A program made the translations under genes and the position numbers. 64,000 nucleotides of DNA. Source: Malus domestica. Its lineage: Eukaryota > Streptophyta > Magnoliopsida > Rosales > Rosaceae. Of the stretch, positions 22,578 through 34,414 are shown one piece after another. Location: the NCBI RefSeq assembly GCF_042453785.1, contig NC_091669.1, positions 16,413,001 through 16,477,000 on the forward strand, given 5' to 3'. Below the pieces are notes generated by a model, which ran no database searches, was not told where the DNA came from, and saw nothing but the letters and a program-made list of their open reading frames with translations. Numbering within the stretch: the first letter of the stretch is position 1; each line of letters opens with the position of its first letter.

Positions 22578-23700
22578 AAAATTGTTAAATTAATATATAT
22601 AATTATTATAGTATTTTTTTAAGGTTATAAAATTATTAAATTAATATTTTGCTTATCGTGTATCGTGTTACCTACGTGTATATCCGAACCAACCCGTTAT
22701 CTTAACAGGTGCTTATCGGGTTACCCGATAACGATCCGATTAGTTATCGTGTTGACCTGAACACCTGTTAATTTCGTGTCGTGTCGTGTCATGTCTAGTT
22801 ATCGGGTCGTGTTAGGAATTGCTTGGCCTACATATGAGTACAAATTTTCTAATAAAATTTTTTTTTACTGAAAAGCAGAATAAAAAAAAAACTAAATATA
22901 TTAATTAAGTGGAGTCTATGGTAAATATATTAATTTTTCACCTTCTCTAGCAATCAAAAACTAACTTGTGTATTATTTTTTGTACTTTTCTCTAGCAATA
23001 AAAAACTAAACTTGTGTATTACTTGCTTCCACAAACACAAGCATATTTTCATATCTCTTTTAGTCGTGATCAATGAACCTTAAATCCTAATCTCATGGCA
23101 ATTGGAGATTGTTCAATTAGTAAGAGTAAGATGCTGATTTTAATTAAATTTGAATATTGATAGTTGAATTTTGTATGATATATTGTTCAAAAATTTATTT
23201 TTATTTTTTAAATAAAGAGGGCATTTTTATTAAATCCGCACAAGCCCCCAAAATGTCAAAGAAAGCCTGAGGCTAACCATTGTCTTGCATTTGGTTTCCA
23301 GCCACTCCTTAATGACTACAAGGTTGTAAGGATGATGTCGTTTCGCAAGGATAAATCCATTAATGTGGAAGTTTATAGTTTAAGCAGAGTCATGGAAGAG
23401 TGTAGGTGCAAATCCTGGCAGGATCAATGGCCTGGATACATTTTCTGTATCTGCAATGTTTAATGGAGTCGCATATTGGGTTCTGGGAGATGGATATGCA
23501 TTTACTACTTGCTATCTTTTATCTTTCAATACCGGCATCGAGTTGTTTAGAAAACTGAAGCCACCAAAAGCTATGACCAGCGATGGTAATCAACCTAGAA
23601 ATGTTGCGCAGTACAAGGAATCAATTTGCTTGTTGCAGCACATTGTAAGTGAGAGGTCGCATTTGCAAATTGGCGTATGGGTAAGTTTGATGTAGTTAGG

Positions 23701-24177
23701 CCAGTTGGCAGGGCAATGTGCTCGCTTTTTGCATCCAGGAATAAATTTAGAACATCGTCTTATAAAAACGGAAGGCTGTGCAGGACTAGCATGGCCAGTT
23801 TACCACATTTTGTCAAAGAAATAGAATTATATAACTTGTCGCTTCTTTAACCGAACGTTTTACTGGTTTTCAAATGGAATCATCAAATATAAACACATTC
23901 AGTTACAATACAACTTACAGTGTTTAAGCTGGTGCAAAGGAAAAAAAAATGATGACAAACTGGCATTCCAAAAACATGCCATAAGATTACAAGAAGCATT
24001 TGCTCCAAGACGTAACAAGCCGAAACTACTAATGTGGACGGCTGTGGAAGCTACAGAAATTAAACATTAACGCAGGACAACAGAAATCACGACCAACTGT
24101 TAAATAGGTAATAAATATCAGAACTGCGCAGGTATCGGAATGCCAGATGTACACAAATCACTTGGACTGAGAAAAAC
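23701..24177. other. F-box 3' flank and SurE-like gene 3' UTR
   Basis: Up to about 23,800 there is residual F-box-gene downstream sequence. From about 24,177 down to 23,900 lies the likely 3' UTR of the minus-strand SurE-like gene. No other gene seen. Confidence 0.4.
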
Positions 24178-27100
24178 TTATTGCTCTTGAAGTGCAGAAG
24201 AGATCCAGTTGGAGGCAGCTGTTTGAGTTTCTGATTCAAGATCTGGTGAAAGGGCGAGAGGGGTCACCGAAACCTGTTACTCCAAATTAGGAGAGAGTCA
24301 GACATAACATATCGTCCAAAAAGGTTCGATGTATATAGCTACCCTTAAACAATATGTAGCATGGCTACAACTAACAAAAAAATTTAATGAGCACTCAATC
24401 ATATATAGCTACAGCTTCCACGAGCTAAACTGACCTTTAAAGATTTTAAATTAGTTCAGAATTGCGACCTATGCACGAAGCCCTCCTATTTTACTATCTA
24501 TTATTTCTTAAGCAATCATAAATAATAGATGCAAGCACATTTTACAACAGCAGCATCTCAAATATCTCATGTGGTCAACAGAGGAGCAGAAATTATCAGA
24601 ATGAAAGATTAGACTTAGAGAGAGGCAATGACGCTTTCCACTTACAAATCCGCTTTCAAGTGCTCTGAAATCCAGATCCTCATCCGTATCTTCCTGCTCC
24701 TTCTCCACAAACTGCATAGACAAATATGAATCCACATGGATTAGTTAGTTTATACATGGAAGTACTAAAAATATCAGTTCATGGAACAGAAAAGAGCACA
24801 AATTAAGAGCAACCTATATCATACAAATGGAAAGCAGAAGTTAACATTTTTATCTATACCGAACAGTAAAGTTATAATTATAAGTGCAAGAAGAACCTTG
24901 TAGAAAATTTTATGCTATCCTAGCCCATCCTTTATATTTTTTATAGGTTCTCATGGTTTAACTATTCCAATGGGGACTTTAGTTTTCTAGGTTTCCAAAG
25001 CAAGTGCGACCTTCTGCCCCACAGAGAAGTTGACAGATGGGAAAAGATCACTTCCATGGTTGCCGATTATAAGAAAGCCTGAGAATGAAGAATCACGTTT
25101 GCCCTTTCAGACCCCTAATATCTCTCACATATCATCGTTAGAACAAATAAAACCCTTCAATACGGTTGCCTCCAAATGTAACCTAATATGCCAGAAATTT
25201 GCATACCTCTAATCGGAAGTATTTTTTCACCCGCTCAAAATCAGATTTTCCCGCAGCTCCAGTTGATTCAATCTCCACATTCATCCTCTGTTTTGTCACA
25301 CGGCGAGCTGCACCCTAAGAAAAAGAACAGGGATATAAATCCAGAAGTGAAAACCAAGTGCATTGCAGTTTGTTTAATCAGAAAAATTTAACAGAAAAAC
25401 AAAAAATCCGTCAACTTAATGAGAGGTAGGTACTTACAGCAGCAGAAGCATCGCGACCAAGCTGTGCAAGCTGAATACCAAGGCTTTGTTGACTGTTCAT
25501 AAAATGTCCAGCAGGATAACGACTAGCTGAAACAGCTTGCCAGCAAGCACTAGATCTCAACTTGCTTTGCTTGGTTAATTTAAAACCCTATCAAGTGAAA
25601 GAAAGTACCATACATAAGTATGCGACAAAGTATATAGGACTTCCAAAAGATGTTGAAATCACGAATTCATATTAAAGGTCACAAAGTGGTTATAGAATTA
25701 AAACTAAAGTACTTTGAGCAACAGAAGTGTGGGAGCTAATGGCCTCTCATTTGAAGCAAGATCAAGATAATCCACCAACTATGTCCCAGGCAAGTGGCTT
25801 GTAGCACAGTTGGTTAAGAGCTTTCGCCCTTGCACCTGGGGTCCCATGTTCGAATCCACCCCCCCCCCCCAAAAAAATCGTTTGTCAAAAAACCTACTAT
25901 GTCCCAGCTTGGGACAATAACTCTTCTCTTTAAGGTTGCTGATTTTCTGATTAGTTTTATCGTTCAATTAAGAGTTGAAAACCAGATTGTAACTACCATC
26001 CAAAACAACACCGAGGCCTTTTGAGATAAAACCCCACACCTGAGGTCCATTGGGCTTGATACCACCTAAGGGATTAGGCCTAGGTGGTTAAGTGAGGACA
26101 ATATCGGTGCATGGTGGTCTTAGTAGTGGACATTTATGGAGCCCATGACACAACACGGATCCTACTTCTCAGTTAACTGCTCAACAAGATGCAGAGTTAC
26201 AAGCTAAGGTAAAAAATCAAATGAGGTATTACTTAGTGGAAATCCTAAAGCCAACGAGAAAATATCAAAATCTTAAAGGCTTGAGACTATCGCTGACCAT
26301 TTCCAAAACAAATGTAAAACAATGGTTCAAAAACACAAACCTTATTTGACAAAGGAGACGATGGAATCTCTATATTCAGGAAGCAACTTTTGGGGAAAAC
26401 TCCCTTGTCAATATCCCTTATAGCTGCATTTATCAAAGGTAAACATACAGAAACAGCATCTTTGAAATCATTTTCTTGACTTTCACCCTTCCTCCTACAA
26501 TTACAACAGCGAAGATTAACTTATCAACATTAGATGCAAACAGAAACTGAGCATAAATTGAAGGGCTTGTAAACTCACCAATTTAGTGATATTGATAAAG
26601 ATGGTACTCCGCTTATCAATGCTTCCCTAGCTCCAGCAACAGCACCAGAGTACAATCTGGTAAAAATAAGTATTGGCAGAAAACATTAGCTTCAAATTAC
26701 AGGCTACACGTTTTTAGCAGGGAAACGAGATAGAAAGTCTGAAAAATAAATTATATCACTTCAGCAGAGAATGTATTAAAAGAAACTTAATATATTGAAT
26801 ACCAGAACCAGAGACATTAGAAATGATATAGCCATATAAACTACAACTCACATATGATGACCACAGCTTGATCCCCGGTTGATTCCACTAATTACCTGAA
26901 ACCAGATTGTACTTGAAAACTCAGTAAAATGCCGAACAACAGAACCTACATACGATCTCAAAATGACATCATGTTAATGCTAACCAGCAAAGGCTTTGAC
27001 CAAGAAAACAGTGCCCCAGATAACGCTAATGAAACACAATCCACGGGAGTCCCTGGGTAAAAGAATTGTAACAAAACCTATTACTGTCAGTGACCAAAAC

Positions 27101-28224
27101 CGAAATGAAAAGGCAGAAAAGAAAAATAAATAAATCCCTGCAGGTTTGTAGCATGTCACATAGAGTAACATTAAATACAAGAAATGAATAGAAATGCAGA
27201 ATTTTGTCACGGGCACAATCATATCTTGCAATACTGAAACTACAAAATGATCAGAATCACATTGCAAGTACTAAACTTTACAAGCTCTAATAATAATAAA
27301 AAAAAGAATGAATAAGAAACAAATGATCACCTCAATTGTGACAAAATAGAAAAACAAAAACAAAGTTCACCTATTCCAAATCCTAAATCAGAAAATTCCA
27401 ACTGAAACAACTCAGGAAACAAAGACAAGAAAATGAGTAAACGAACACAGAAATATTGTTGTACCTGAAACTTCATATGCTGTGGCACCATTTATATCAG
27501 CAGAACTCACAGCAACCGTTTCTTGGAGGGTCACAGAATGACCTGACACTGATTTGTCCCTAAAGCAAGGAACCAATTTCGCAAATTAAAGAAACTGATA
27601 ATACATTACCAATTCAAAGAATGGAGGAATCCCACAGACCCAGATGAGAAAACTAAGAAAAACAAGCACAGCAAAAACATTTGATAATCAAAGAGAACCA
27701 ACCTACTCATTTGAGAAAACTAAGGGGAGGAAAACACCAAAAAGCACTAAACAATCAATAAGTAAAATTTTAGAAACAAAGAAAAGAATCAGAATTTACA
27801 GAGAACCCATATCATTAAACTAGCACAAAACACAGAGAAACAAGAAAAGAATCAAAATTTACAGAGAACCCATATCATACAAATAGCACAAAACAGAAAG
27901 AAACATAGAAAAGAATCAAAATTCAGAGAAACCCCACAATTGAGGAGCGCAGACATGGACATTGTAAAGGCCTTGGCGGACCAGAGCTTCAACGAGGAAA
28001 GTGAGGCCAGGGGACTCAATCCCATCGCCATTGGTGACCAAAACAATAGGCTTGGAGCTGTCATTGGGGTCCTCCTCCGCAGTGGTAGCAGCTTCAGAAG
28101 TAGGGGGCTCAGTGGATTTAGCAGCTTTCTCTCCTTCCCCACCAGCCCTTTTGCTCAATACATCTTGCAGATTGGAGACCAAGCCCGGAGGCAACAAATT
28201 GGGTTTCACAGATGTGGAAGTCAT
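24178..28224 (-). CDS. SurE-like 5'-nucleotidase/phosphatase, 381 aa
   Basis: Ten coding exons on the minus strand: 28224-27938, 27559-27465, 27052-26985, 26895-26852, 26656-26579, 26494-26341, 25587-25438, 25314-25207, 24711-24646, 24273-24178. All introns are GT-AG and the lengths sum to 1,146 bp in one open frame. SurE homologues hydrolyse nucleoside 5'-monophosphates using a divalent metal. Residues about 59-75 (PIVLVTNGDGIESPGL) are the metal-site loop; SVSGHSVT, SGALFSWSKP, ISGINRGSSCG, YSGAVAGAREALISG follow in family order. Oddities: the first Asp of the usual NDDG is Gly (G66; D67 kept), and the usual Asn after GINRG is Ser. As I recall, a related Arabidopsis protein also has NGDG, so this is probably lineage-wide. 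An N-terminal extension of about 55 residues (Ala/Glu/Ser-rich) precedes the domain. Intron 6 holds a SINE. Confidence 0.88.
25790..25895 (+). mobile_element. tRNA-derived SINE with 12-bp TSD, in SurE-like intron 6
   Basis: The head reads 'gtagcacagttggttaagag' (box A) and 'cccatgttcgaatcc' (box B) at the spacing of a tRNA gene, followed by a C run, an A run and a short tail. It is flanked by the perfect 12-bp repeat ACTATGTCCCAG (25,778-25,789 and 25,896-25,907), the mark of retroposition. It lies antisense to the host gene. It is not a functional tRNA gene because the cloverleaf does not close. Confidence 0.85.
26010..26190. repeat. Dispersed-repeat fragment in SurE-like intron 6
   Basis: The stretch 'aaaccccacacctgaggtcc' through 'ggtggttaagtgaggacaat' and 'ggtggtcttagtagtggaca' looks like a piece of an LTR-type repeat (bilingual direct-repeat wording and a short 'gcccatgacacaac' end), but its limits are not clear. 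Confidence 0.3.
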
Positions 28225-28450
28225 AACACTTGGGAGAGGTGGATTGGTAGAAAGATTGATGATTTGGGTTCTGGGTCTGTTTACAGAAATCAAAATCAAA
28301 ACCCTAGAGAGAGAAAGGGGGAGAAAGGGGAGGGTGGTAATAAATAGATGAGATTAAAAAGGTGATGGGTGATATAGATGGACCGGTTCAAACGGAGTTA
28401 TTTTTAGAGGGAGAGAGAGAGAGATAGAGAGAGAGAAAGGGGTAAGAGAA
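28225..28450 (-). promoter_or_regulatory. SurE-like gene 5' UTR/promoter with GA repeat
   Basis: A (GA)n tract (GAGAGAGAGA, about 28,407-28,438 on the plus strand) and G/A-rich DNA lie 180-220 bases upstream of the start codon. CT-rich leaders near the start site are common in plant promoters. No TATA box was identified with confidence. Confidence 0.4.
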
Positions 28451-28749
28451 CTTTTGCTTACTTTGTCTTAAATTGCTATGATTACAATTAAGAGATTGGG
28501 AAGAAGAACAGTGAGCGATGTGAATGGGGACTGGCTACTTTAGCTACAAGTTTTCAAAGTTTCTTCCAACTTCTTTTGTTTGTTTAATTTATTTTTTTTT
28601 ATTTTTGAGAAATCATCAATCAAATGAACTTTTGCTTGTAATCTGGCAAGATTAAAGGGTAAGTTTTGATTTGTAGATAAAGTTTTTTCAAAAAAATAAA
28701 TTGGGGTGAGAATCTAAGAAGGGGAGGTGAGACAAGGAAACGGATCCTT

Positions 28750-28915
28750 CCAGATCCCTTCCTCTTAATTCACTAAATTATGGAATCTATGCGTTGAAAT
28801 TTGATCCAACGGTTGAAGTTATTATAACTTTTAAAGTGGACCCCTACTTATAATCATTTGATCAAATTTCAACGGCATAAATCTCCTAATTTGATGAATT
28901 AGGAGGAAAGGGATC
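28750..28915. mobile_element. MITE-like foldback element, about 165 bp
   Basis: The left arm ('agatcccttcctcttaattc', 'gttgaaatttgatc') and right arm ('gatcaaatttcaac', 'gaattaggaggaaagggatct') are inverted repeats for most of the element's length. No coding capacity; the boundaries are approximate. Confidence 0.65.
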
Positions 28916-29032
28916 TATTTGATCAAATTTCACCAAATTACATGGTAGATGTATGGGTAAATTTGTAATAAGAAGACAATGTTAATTAATGAATGGCTAG
29001 AATTCTATGCAAGGACTATGAATATATAATAC

Positions 29033-29260
29033 AGGAGAATGATTCTATTCTTTCCTAATCTCTCTCATTTTATATCAGATTTTATTATCTCCTAATCTCT
29101 CTCATTTTATATCATCTTACTTGAACGGTTATGGTTAAGTTAGGTCAATATTTTATATTGATTTTTTTATAGAGACAATAAGACAAAAAAACAATATATA
29201 AGAAGAGGGAAGGGAAGAGATGAGAATAGGAAGAGAGAGAATCATACTCTCAAAAGTACT
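29033..29260. mobile_element. MITE-like foldback element, about 230 bp
   Basis: The left end 'gagaatgattctattctttc' pairs with the right end 'gagagagaatcatactctc'-type sequence. The interior has a direct repeat of 'ctaatctctctcattttata' (29,060 and 29,094). A/T-rich and non-coding. Confidence 0.5.
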
Positions 29261-32200
29261 CATATTCTTCTGAGTTCGATTTAAAATAATCTTTGTTTCT
29301 TTTTCTTTTTCTTTTTTTTTTTACAAAAACACTACAAGTAAAGGGAAGTCTCTCTCACAATTGATAAATGTTAAAGAAACTATTTTAAAAGTGAAACTCT
29401 CTATAAACTCTCTATCGTCTCATCTTTTTAGCATAATTCCCGTGCCAAAAAAATAAGGTGACGGAGAATCTATGAAGAGTCTGACTTTGAGAAGGCCTTC
29501 TTAACATTTCTCCTTACAATTAGTAGTAGTAGCAATACAATTCTAAATCCACCGTTCAGATTTACACACCAAATGCAACATATGAACCTTAATTAGTGCT
29601 CAATTGGGATATGTTTTTAGAAATCACTTACTCATTAGTGCTTCTATCACAAATGGTGTTTTACTGCAATAGCGAAAAACAATTATGTATATGCATTTTG
29701 GTGATGAATTCGATCTCCACCAATTCATGTTCCGCCTAACATCTAACTATTAACTCATTGACATTATCACTCTACTCATAAGCATTTCTATGACAAATGG
29801 TTCTATTATAACTACTTTGAATTTTGATTAAAATTTATGCATCAAGCACTTCTTCATAAGGTGTTTCTATGATTCCAAAAGAAACATGTATCAAGTACTT
29901 CATAAAGTACATTTTCATAAAAATCTTTATGTGATTCCCTAAATTAAGAAGCATGTGTCAAGTACTTCTATGACTAATAAGTAGTTCTAATATTTTTGCT
30001 AAATACAATAAGAAACATTTATAGTTAACGTGTCAACAAGCAATTTATCTAGAAGCACTCTCAAATTAGCAATAGAAGGCCGGTTGTAGATGTTGACGAC
30101 TTTATAGTATTAAAGTAAATTTTTATATTTTATATATTAATTATGTTGATGGACAAATGAAAAGAACCCTTATCTAACCAACTCCAAAGTCGATTTGAAG
30201 GTGAACTAATCAGAACAGCAAATCAATGGAAAATGTGAAAAATAAAATATATTTGATTATGTGTTTTTAACTTTGGATAGTGAAATGAACAAATAGTTAA
30301 AACGACAAAGAACTGAAAGAAGATTGAAACAAATATCTTATATATTCCAAGGGGGGGGAAGGTGGACTGCAGCCCAGATCGTGGCTGTATCGATGTTGTC
30401 AAACTTCACTGATCCTAATTGAATATACCCTGTGCTCTTCAACAGGTTTTTGTTTCCCAATAAATTATATGTAAGATATTTTTATAATATTTTAAAATAC
30501 AGAATATTTTTAATGTTTTAACTGTTAATTTTTTTATTAAACATATACAAATTACTACCTAAAAATGGTTAAAAAGTTCAAAGTATCTGATACTTCAGAA
30601 CACCAAATAATTTATGATACAGGGCTATGGGAGAAAGGAGAAGAAAATGGAGAAGAGGAGAAGGGTGTGAAAAAATGAAAAGAAAAATAGTTTTGGAATA
30701 TATATATTTTTTTTTAAATTGGACAAGAAAATGGTTTTGGATGGAGTGACGTGCATGGGAGAGTTTAATTAATAAATTAATGAAACGTAAAAACATTTTG
30801 GAGTGGGATTGTTACAACTAGCTTTGTTTTCTAAACTTTAGCTTTCTGGTTTTACTTGTTCGATTAGCTGCCAAGTAAACATTAGATTAGAAATAAAGAG
30901 GAGACTACACTTTGGAGGCATAAGATTTGAACTCCTCTTTCACTTACGCTCACCCTAATTAATTATGGCATTTGGAATGAATATGCGATTCTTCTTCCAT
31001 ATATATAGTGCACTTGTAGATGACATGAACTTTCACATGAGTATACAAAACCTAAAAATATCGGTGCATTTCGAAAAGAAGTGTTGAACCCTCAGGCCGA
31101 GTCTTGAGGTTCGCTCATAGGCCTGAGTCATGAGAGCTCAAGCCTTAGTCACAGACGCTTGGATCCTAAAATCTCATCTTTCATCTTCAAGTTCTTCACT
31201 CAAACACACCCTACCAATAACCATTAGACCTTTACATGTTTATATTTATATAAAAGTACATTCTCTCCGGCGTCACGATAAAATTATCTTTATTTTAACA
31301 TTTTCAACACAACTCCATAATAGGGAGAGGTATTGTATTCCATGAGATTGCTTGTTGCTATTCTTATTCCTTTGTTTATGAACGTGCAAGTGTTGAGTGT
31401 ATGGGTCAATCTTTATATATTAGATCAACAACTTTACACAACCATGGAATATATTTGAGCACAAAATCCAGTTGTCCACGTCTTGACTTTAAGGAGCAAA
31501 ATCATCCATAATCCATTCCCTAATCCACAAATTAAATCTTAAACACAACTTGTAATATCGCATCTAATGCCAAATGGAATGAAACATCACCATTCTGATT
31601 TGGAGAAAGAGAATCGATGGGATTTTAATTAGTTCGTCCAGTAATGCATAGATTCCATTAGACATGCACGATTAATTTAGGTACGTGTGGACCCTAAGTT
31701 CGTAGCTAGAGGCTAAAGTGTGTGCATGTCACGTTCTTAAGCAGTTGGGTTGCACTCTACCACGAAAACAGTCTCACTCATCTTATATGATTCTGAGCCA
31801 AGCATATATAGCTTCAAGGATATGCATGGTCACATTCACTACCATTTGCCGTGAGCTTTAAGGGGCCACGACAACTTCAGGACGAAGGGTGACCTCTCCC
31901 TTGCTTGTAAGGGTCTAGCTTATCACCAACATACGTGAGAGACTGTCAATTGTTGAATGACAAAGATTTTACAGTAATTCTCACAAGTTCGTGAGAAATT
32001 GACAATAATTGATTGATGTTGGTTCTGTAAGTAAGTCGAACATTGTTAAGGAAGCTTTAATAAATATGGTTTAGGTTTTTCCTCGGAAGGTATTTTTTTT
32101 CTTTATTTTTCTGTAATTAAAGTGTATATTTTTTAACTGATAGTTCATGCTATGAGGAATTTTTTACTTATTTAGTTAGTTCAGCATTTAAATTTTGTAG

Positions 32201-32290
32201 AGTCATCAGAACAACCAATTTGCTTTTTCTGCTCCAAGATCTCCCGAAACAAGAACCTAACACATGGTTTATTGATAGTAAGCAGATTAA
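29261..32290. other. Non-genic spacer
   Basis: A/T-rich DNA with no supported gene. A G-run with 'ggtggactgcagcccagatc' near 30,350-30,450 is locally G+C-rich and reads open for about 30 codons, and may be a gene scrap. The small ORF at 31,130-31,345 has no family features. 29,600-30,060 repeats 'aagcacttct' variants, probably an old degenerate element. Confidence 0.4.
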
Positions 32291-32293
32291 ATA

Positions 32294-32455
32294 AAGGAAA
32301 TTTTAACGAAAAGCTCCCGATACTGGTCATTTTAACGAAAAACCACATTTTTACACTAAAAAGTCAATCATGGTACTATTCACTTTACCTTTTATTTTGT
32401 CCTTATCGTTAAAACTCAAAGTTTTCAAGTCATTTTCATTAGTTTTTCTTTCAAT
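32294..32455. mobile_element. MITE-like element of about 160 bp
   Basis: The element starts 'aaaggaaattttaacgaaaag' and ends 'catta gtttttctttc'-type sequence that is the imperfect inverse of the start. Inside are 'ttaacgaaaaaccacat' and, inverted, 'atcgttaaaactcaaag'. I recall this type being very common in Rosaceae DNA, but cannot confirm by search. Confidence 0.55.
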
Positions 32456-33151
32456 AAATGGACTATAAACTCTTATTGCCCTTCAAAAAGGTAAACGTCT
32501 TTAATCTTTCTGTAAGTTGTATTTGTGATATCACTCATCTAGGTTGTGTGGTTAAAAGCCGTATTTTAATATGATATGATCCCGAGCCATCATGCGGGGA
32601 TCTACTAACCAATGCAACCAGTAGGGGTTTTGTAGAATGATAGGTTACCATCTTCCTTCAGTCTTTCGTTTGTCTTCCGGTACGTTGAAGCACCTTTTCT
32701 AACTTGAGTGATACCAATCCCCAGGGACGAGACTAATCTGCTCCAGAAGAGTGCCCCATTAAAACCGAGAATTGCAGGAATGAAGAAAATAAATAGAAAA
32801 TGAAAGAAGACCAGATAAATGGTTCAATGAAAACGTGCGCCTAAGTTCACCTTCATGTTTGTTGAGATATTTTTAGTAATAAATGTTGAATAGATCCAAG
32901 TGGTAAGGACTTAGGAATGAATTGACAGAGAAACTTGAGAAGTCCCCCTAATCTAATAAATAGGCCTCATAATGATCTTTTGCATGGTCCATACAAAATT
33001 GAAAATTTCTGGGTTCTAAAGTCTAATGGACCATCTGTGGAGGCTGCATCAAACATTATCTTATCCACTACCTGAAAGCTTTGCTTGAATATGGAGCGAC
33101 CTAATTTAACCTAGGTATCCATCAGAGCATTTACACCCTTAAAAAGCCTCT
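32456..33151. other. Non-genic spacer
   Basis: No ORF or repeat with clear limits. The sequence around 32,575-32,800 is somewhat more G+C-rich ('gagccatcatgcggggatct') and could be an old repeat fragment. Confidence 0.35.
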
Positions 33152-33159
33152 TGAGTAAT

Positions 33160-34414
33160 CAGTGGTGAAGTCAGGAATTGCTGGGGGAGAGGCGAATTTA
33201 AAAGAGTGCAATGTTAAAAAAAAATAGCAACAACCAAATCCTTTTATATGGTAATATCTTTCATAATTTATCAAAACAAACAAATTACAATTGTTGCCGG
33301 AGAGATTTCATGTCATGAAAATGTCGCATAATAGGTTCATTGTCAATAAAAGCAAATACATTTATCTCAATATAAACAATCATGCTAACACTCAACCATT
33401 GATCTCCCAACCGATGATAAAACATCGATTATTACTAGCATTTCTTGGCATGATGTGGTCTTTAGGTTGACAATGATCATTTTGGAGATAGTGTCTACGA
33501 ATTGCTTCGAGATAATTAGGTGGTTAAGCAATCATTTGACGTCAATGTCCAAGGTTTGTAGGAAGATTAGCCAATAATTCATCCAACTCAGTGGCCTCAC
33601 TGTTGTGAACTACCCAAAAAATTCAAGGACTACTTGGAATATTTGAAGGAGAAGGAGGAATACTCAGAATAGTTTGAAGGAAGATTTAAGCATTGTTTCT
33701 TATAGTATTGTTCAATTACGTAACTATATAATGGGAAAAGAAAAAAAAAACTCTTACACTCTTAGACTATACTGATATGACTAATAACTAATCAAATCAA
33801 CAATTCAATTAATCAATACTAATAATTATCCAAATTATTCAACAAAAAAAATTTAATTCAACTAATCAATATGAATAATAGGATACATTTTTCAATAATT
33901 CAATTAATTAATAAATAATCAAGAATTCAATTTTTACACTAAACAATAATTTCATTCTCATCATTAATAATAGAATTCATCTCAATAATCAATAACCATA
34001 GAATTCATCTCAATAATCAATAACCATATTAATGTATTGTCCTATGATTTTATACTAATTAAATAAAATTTTGTATTAAATAATTAAATAGGGTTTGAAA
34101 TGGAAGCTAGGAATTGGGGAATTTGTCGTGTTTGGTAAAATGGGAGAGATGGGGTAATGCTATTGGGAACTAGTGGTCCTCCAATATTTTATTTTATTTT
34201 AATAAAGCTGTAAAACGATGTCGTTTTACTTAATAAATAATTTTTTTTAATAAAAACAGACCCTGCTGCGCAGGGGGCGCTACATAGCTGCAAAGGCCAG
34301 AAAACCTCCATACTTTCCCAGTTTCCGGCCGAACCAAATGGGCGCTCCTGGGCTTGTTTTTCAGTGATCAAAAGGGCAGCGGTCACCCCTCGTCCCTATG
34401 TAGCTTCGCCACTG
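33160..34414. mobile_element. hAT-like element (1,255 bp)
   Basis: The terminal inverted repeats are CAGTGGTGAAGTCAGG (left) and CAGTGGCGAAGCTACA (right, inverted), flanked by 8-bp tgagtaat / cgagtaat (one mismatch). CAGTG-type ends with an 8-bp duplication indicate hAT. The interior is mostly A/T-rich with 'gaattcatctcaataatcaa' tandemly repeated near 33,975-34,020. No transposase domain survives. Confidence 0.75.

Larger units (their letters stand above)
18008..22830. mobile_element. hAT-like element nested in the outer insertion, TSD CATATGAG
   Basis: The ends are TAGGCCTGGCAA and, inverted, TAGGCCAAGCAA, with the perfect 8-bp target duplication CATATGAG (18,000-18,007 and 22,831-22,838). 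Subterminal 'gttatcgtgttgacctga' and 'aacaggtcgtgtcgtgt' motifs tie it to the element at 7,779-8,844. Of its 4,823 bp, 2,319 bp are the nested LTR and its duplicated target, and about 1,660 bp a tandem array. No transposase ORF is seen, so it is non-autonomous. Confidence 0.85.
17905..23268. mobile_element. Outer insertion in F-box copy 2, 10-bp TSD
   Basis: The flanks are the perfect 10-bp repeat GAGGCTAACC (17,895-17,904 and 23,269-23,278). The left end starts AGAGGCGGCTTTAGGGG and the right end finishes ...AAAGAAAGCCT. Both ends contain 'ggcccccaaaa'/'agcccccaaaa'-type tracts. About 540 bp of this element remain outside the hAT nested in it. The 10-bp duplication fits several transposon types and I could not assign one. 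Confidence 0.75.
17370..23700 (+). pseudogene. F-box protein gene copy 2, split by a 5.4-kb nested insertion
   Basis: The F-box reads VSEEISMDNLARLPAKSLL from 17,370 but has no in-frame ATG (the N-terminus of copy 1 is missing). The middle part (EIGHPPIIKNDFQIHGSSNG and onward to an Asp-rich tract) runs to 17,904. There the gene is cut by an insertion flanked by GAGGCTAACC. After 23,279 the same gene resumes (FGFQPLLNDYKVV, then FNGVAYWVLGDG to about 23,695) in line with copy 1. The Asp-rich tract (DDDDYYDDYDPSDDGDNDD) comes from a GAT/GAC repeat expansion. Adjacent, same-strand copies show a tandem duplication of an F-box/FBA gene with both members dead. Confidence 0.78.

Noticed and set aside
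25800..25860. tRNA gene
   Set aside because: Box A and B are present but the cloverleaf and acceptor stem do not form, and it is flanked by a 12-bp target duplication; it is a SINE head.
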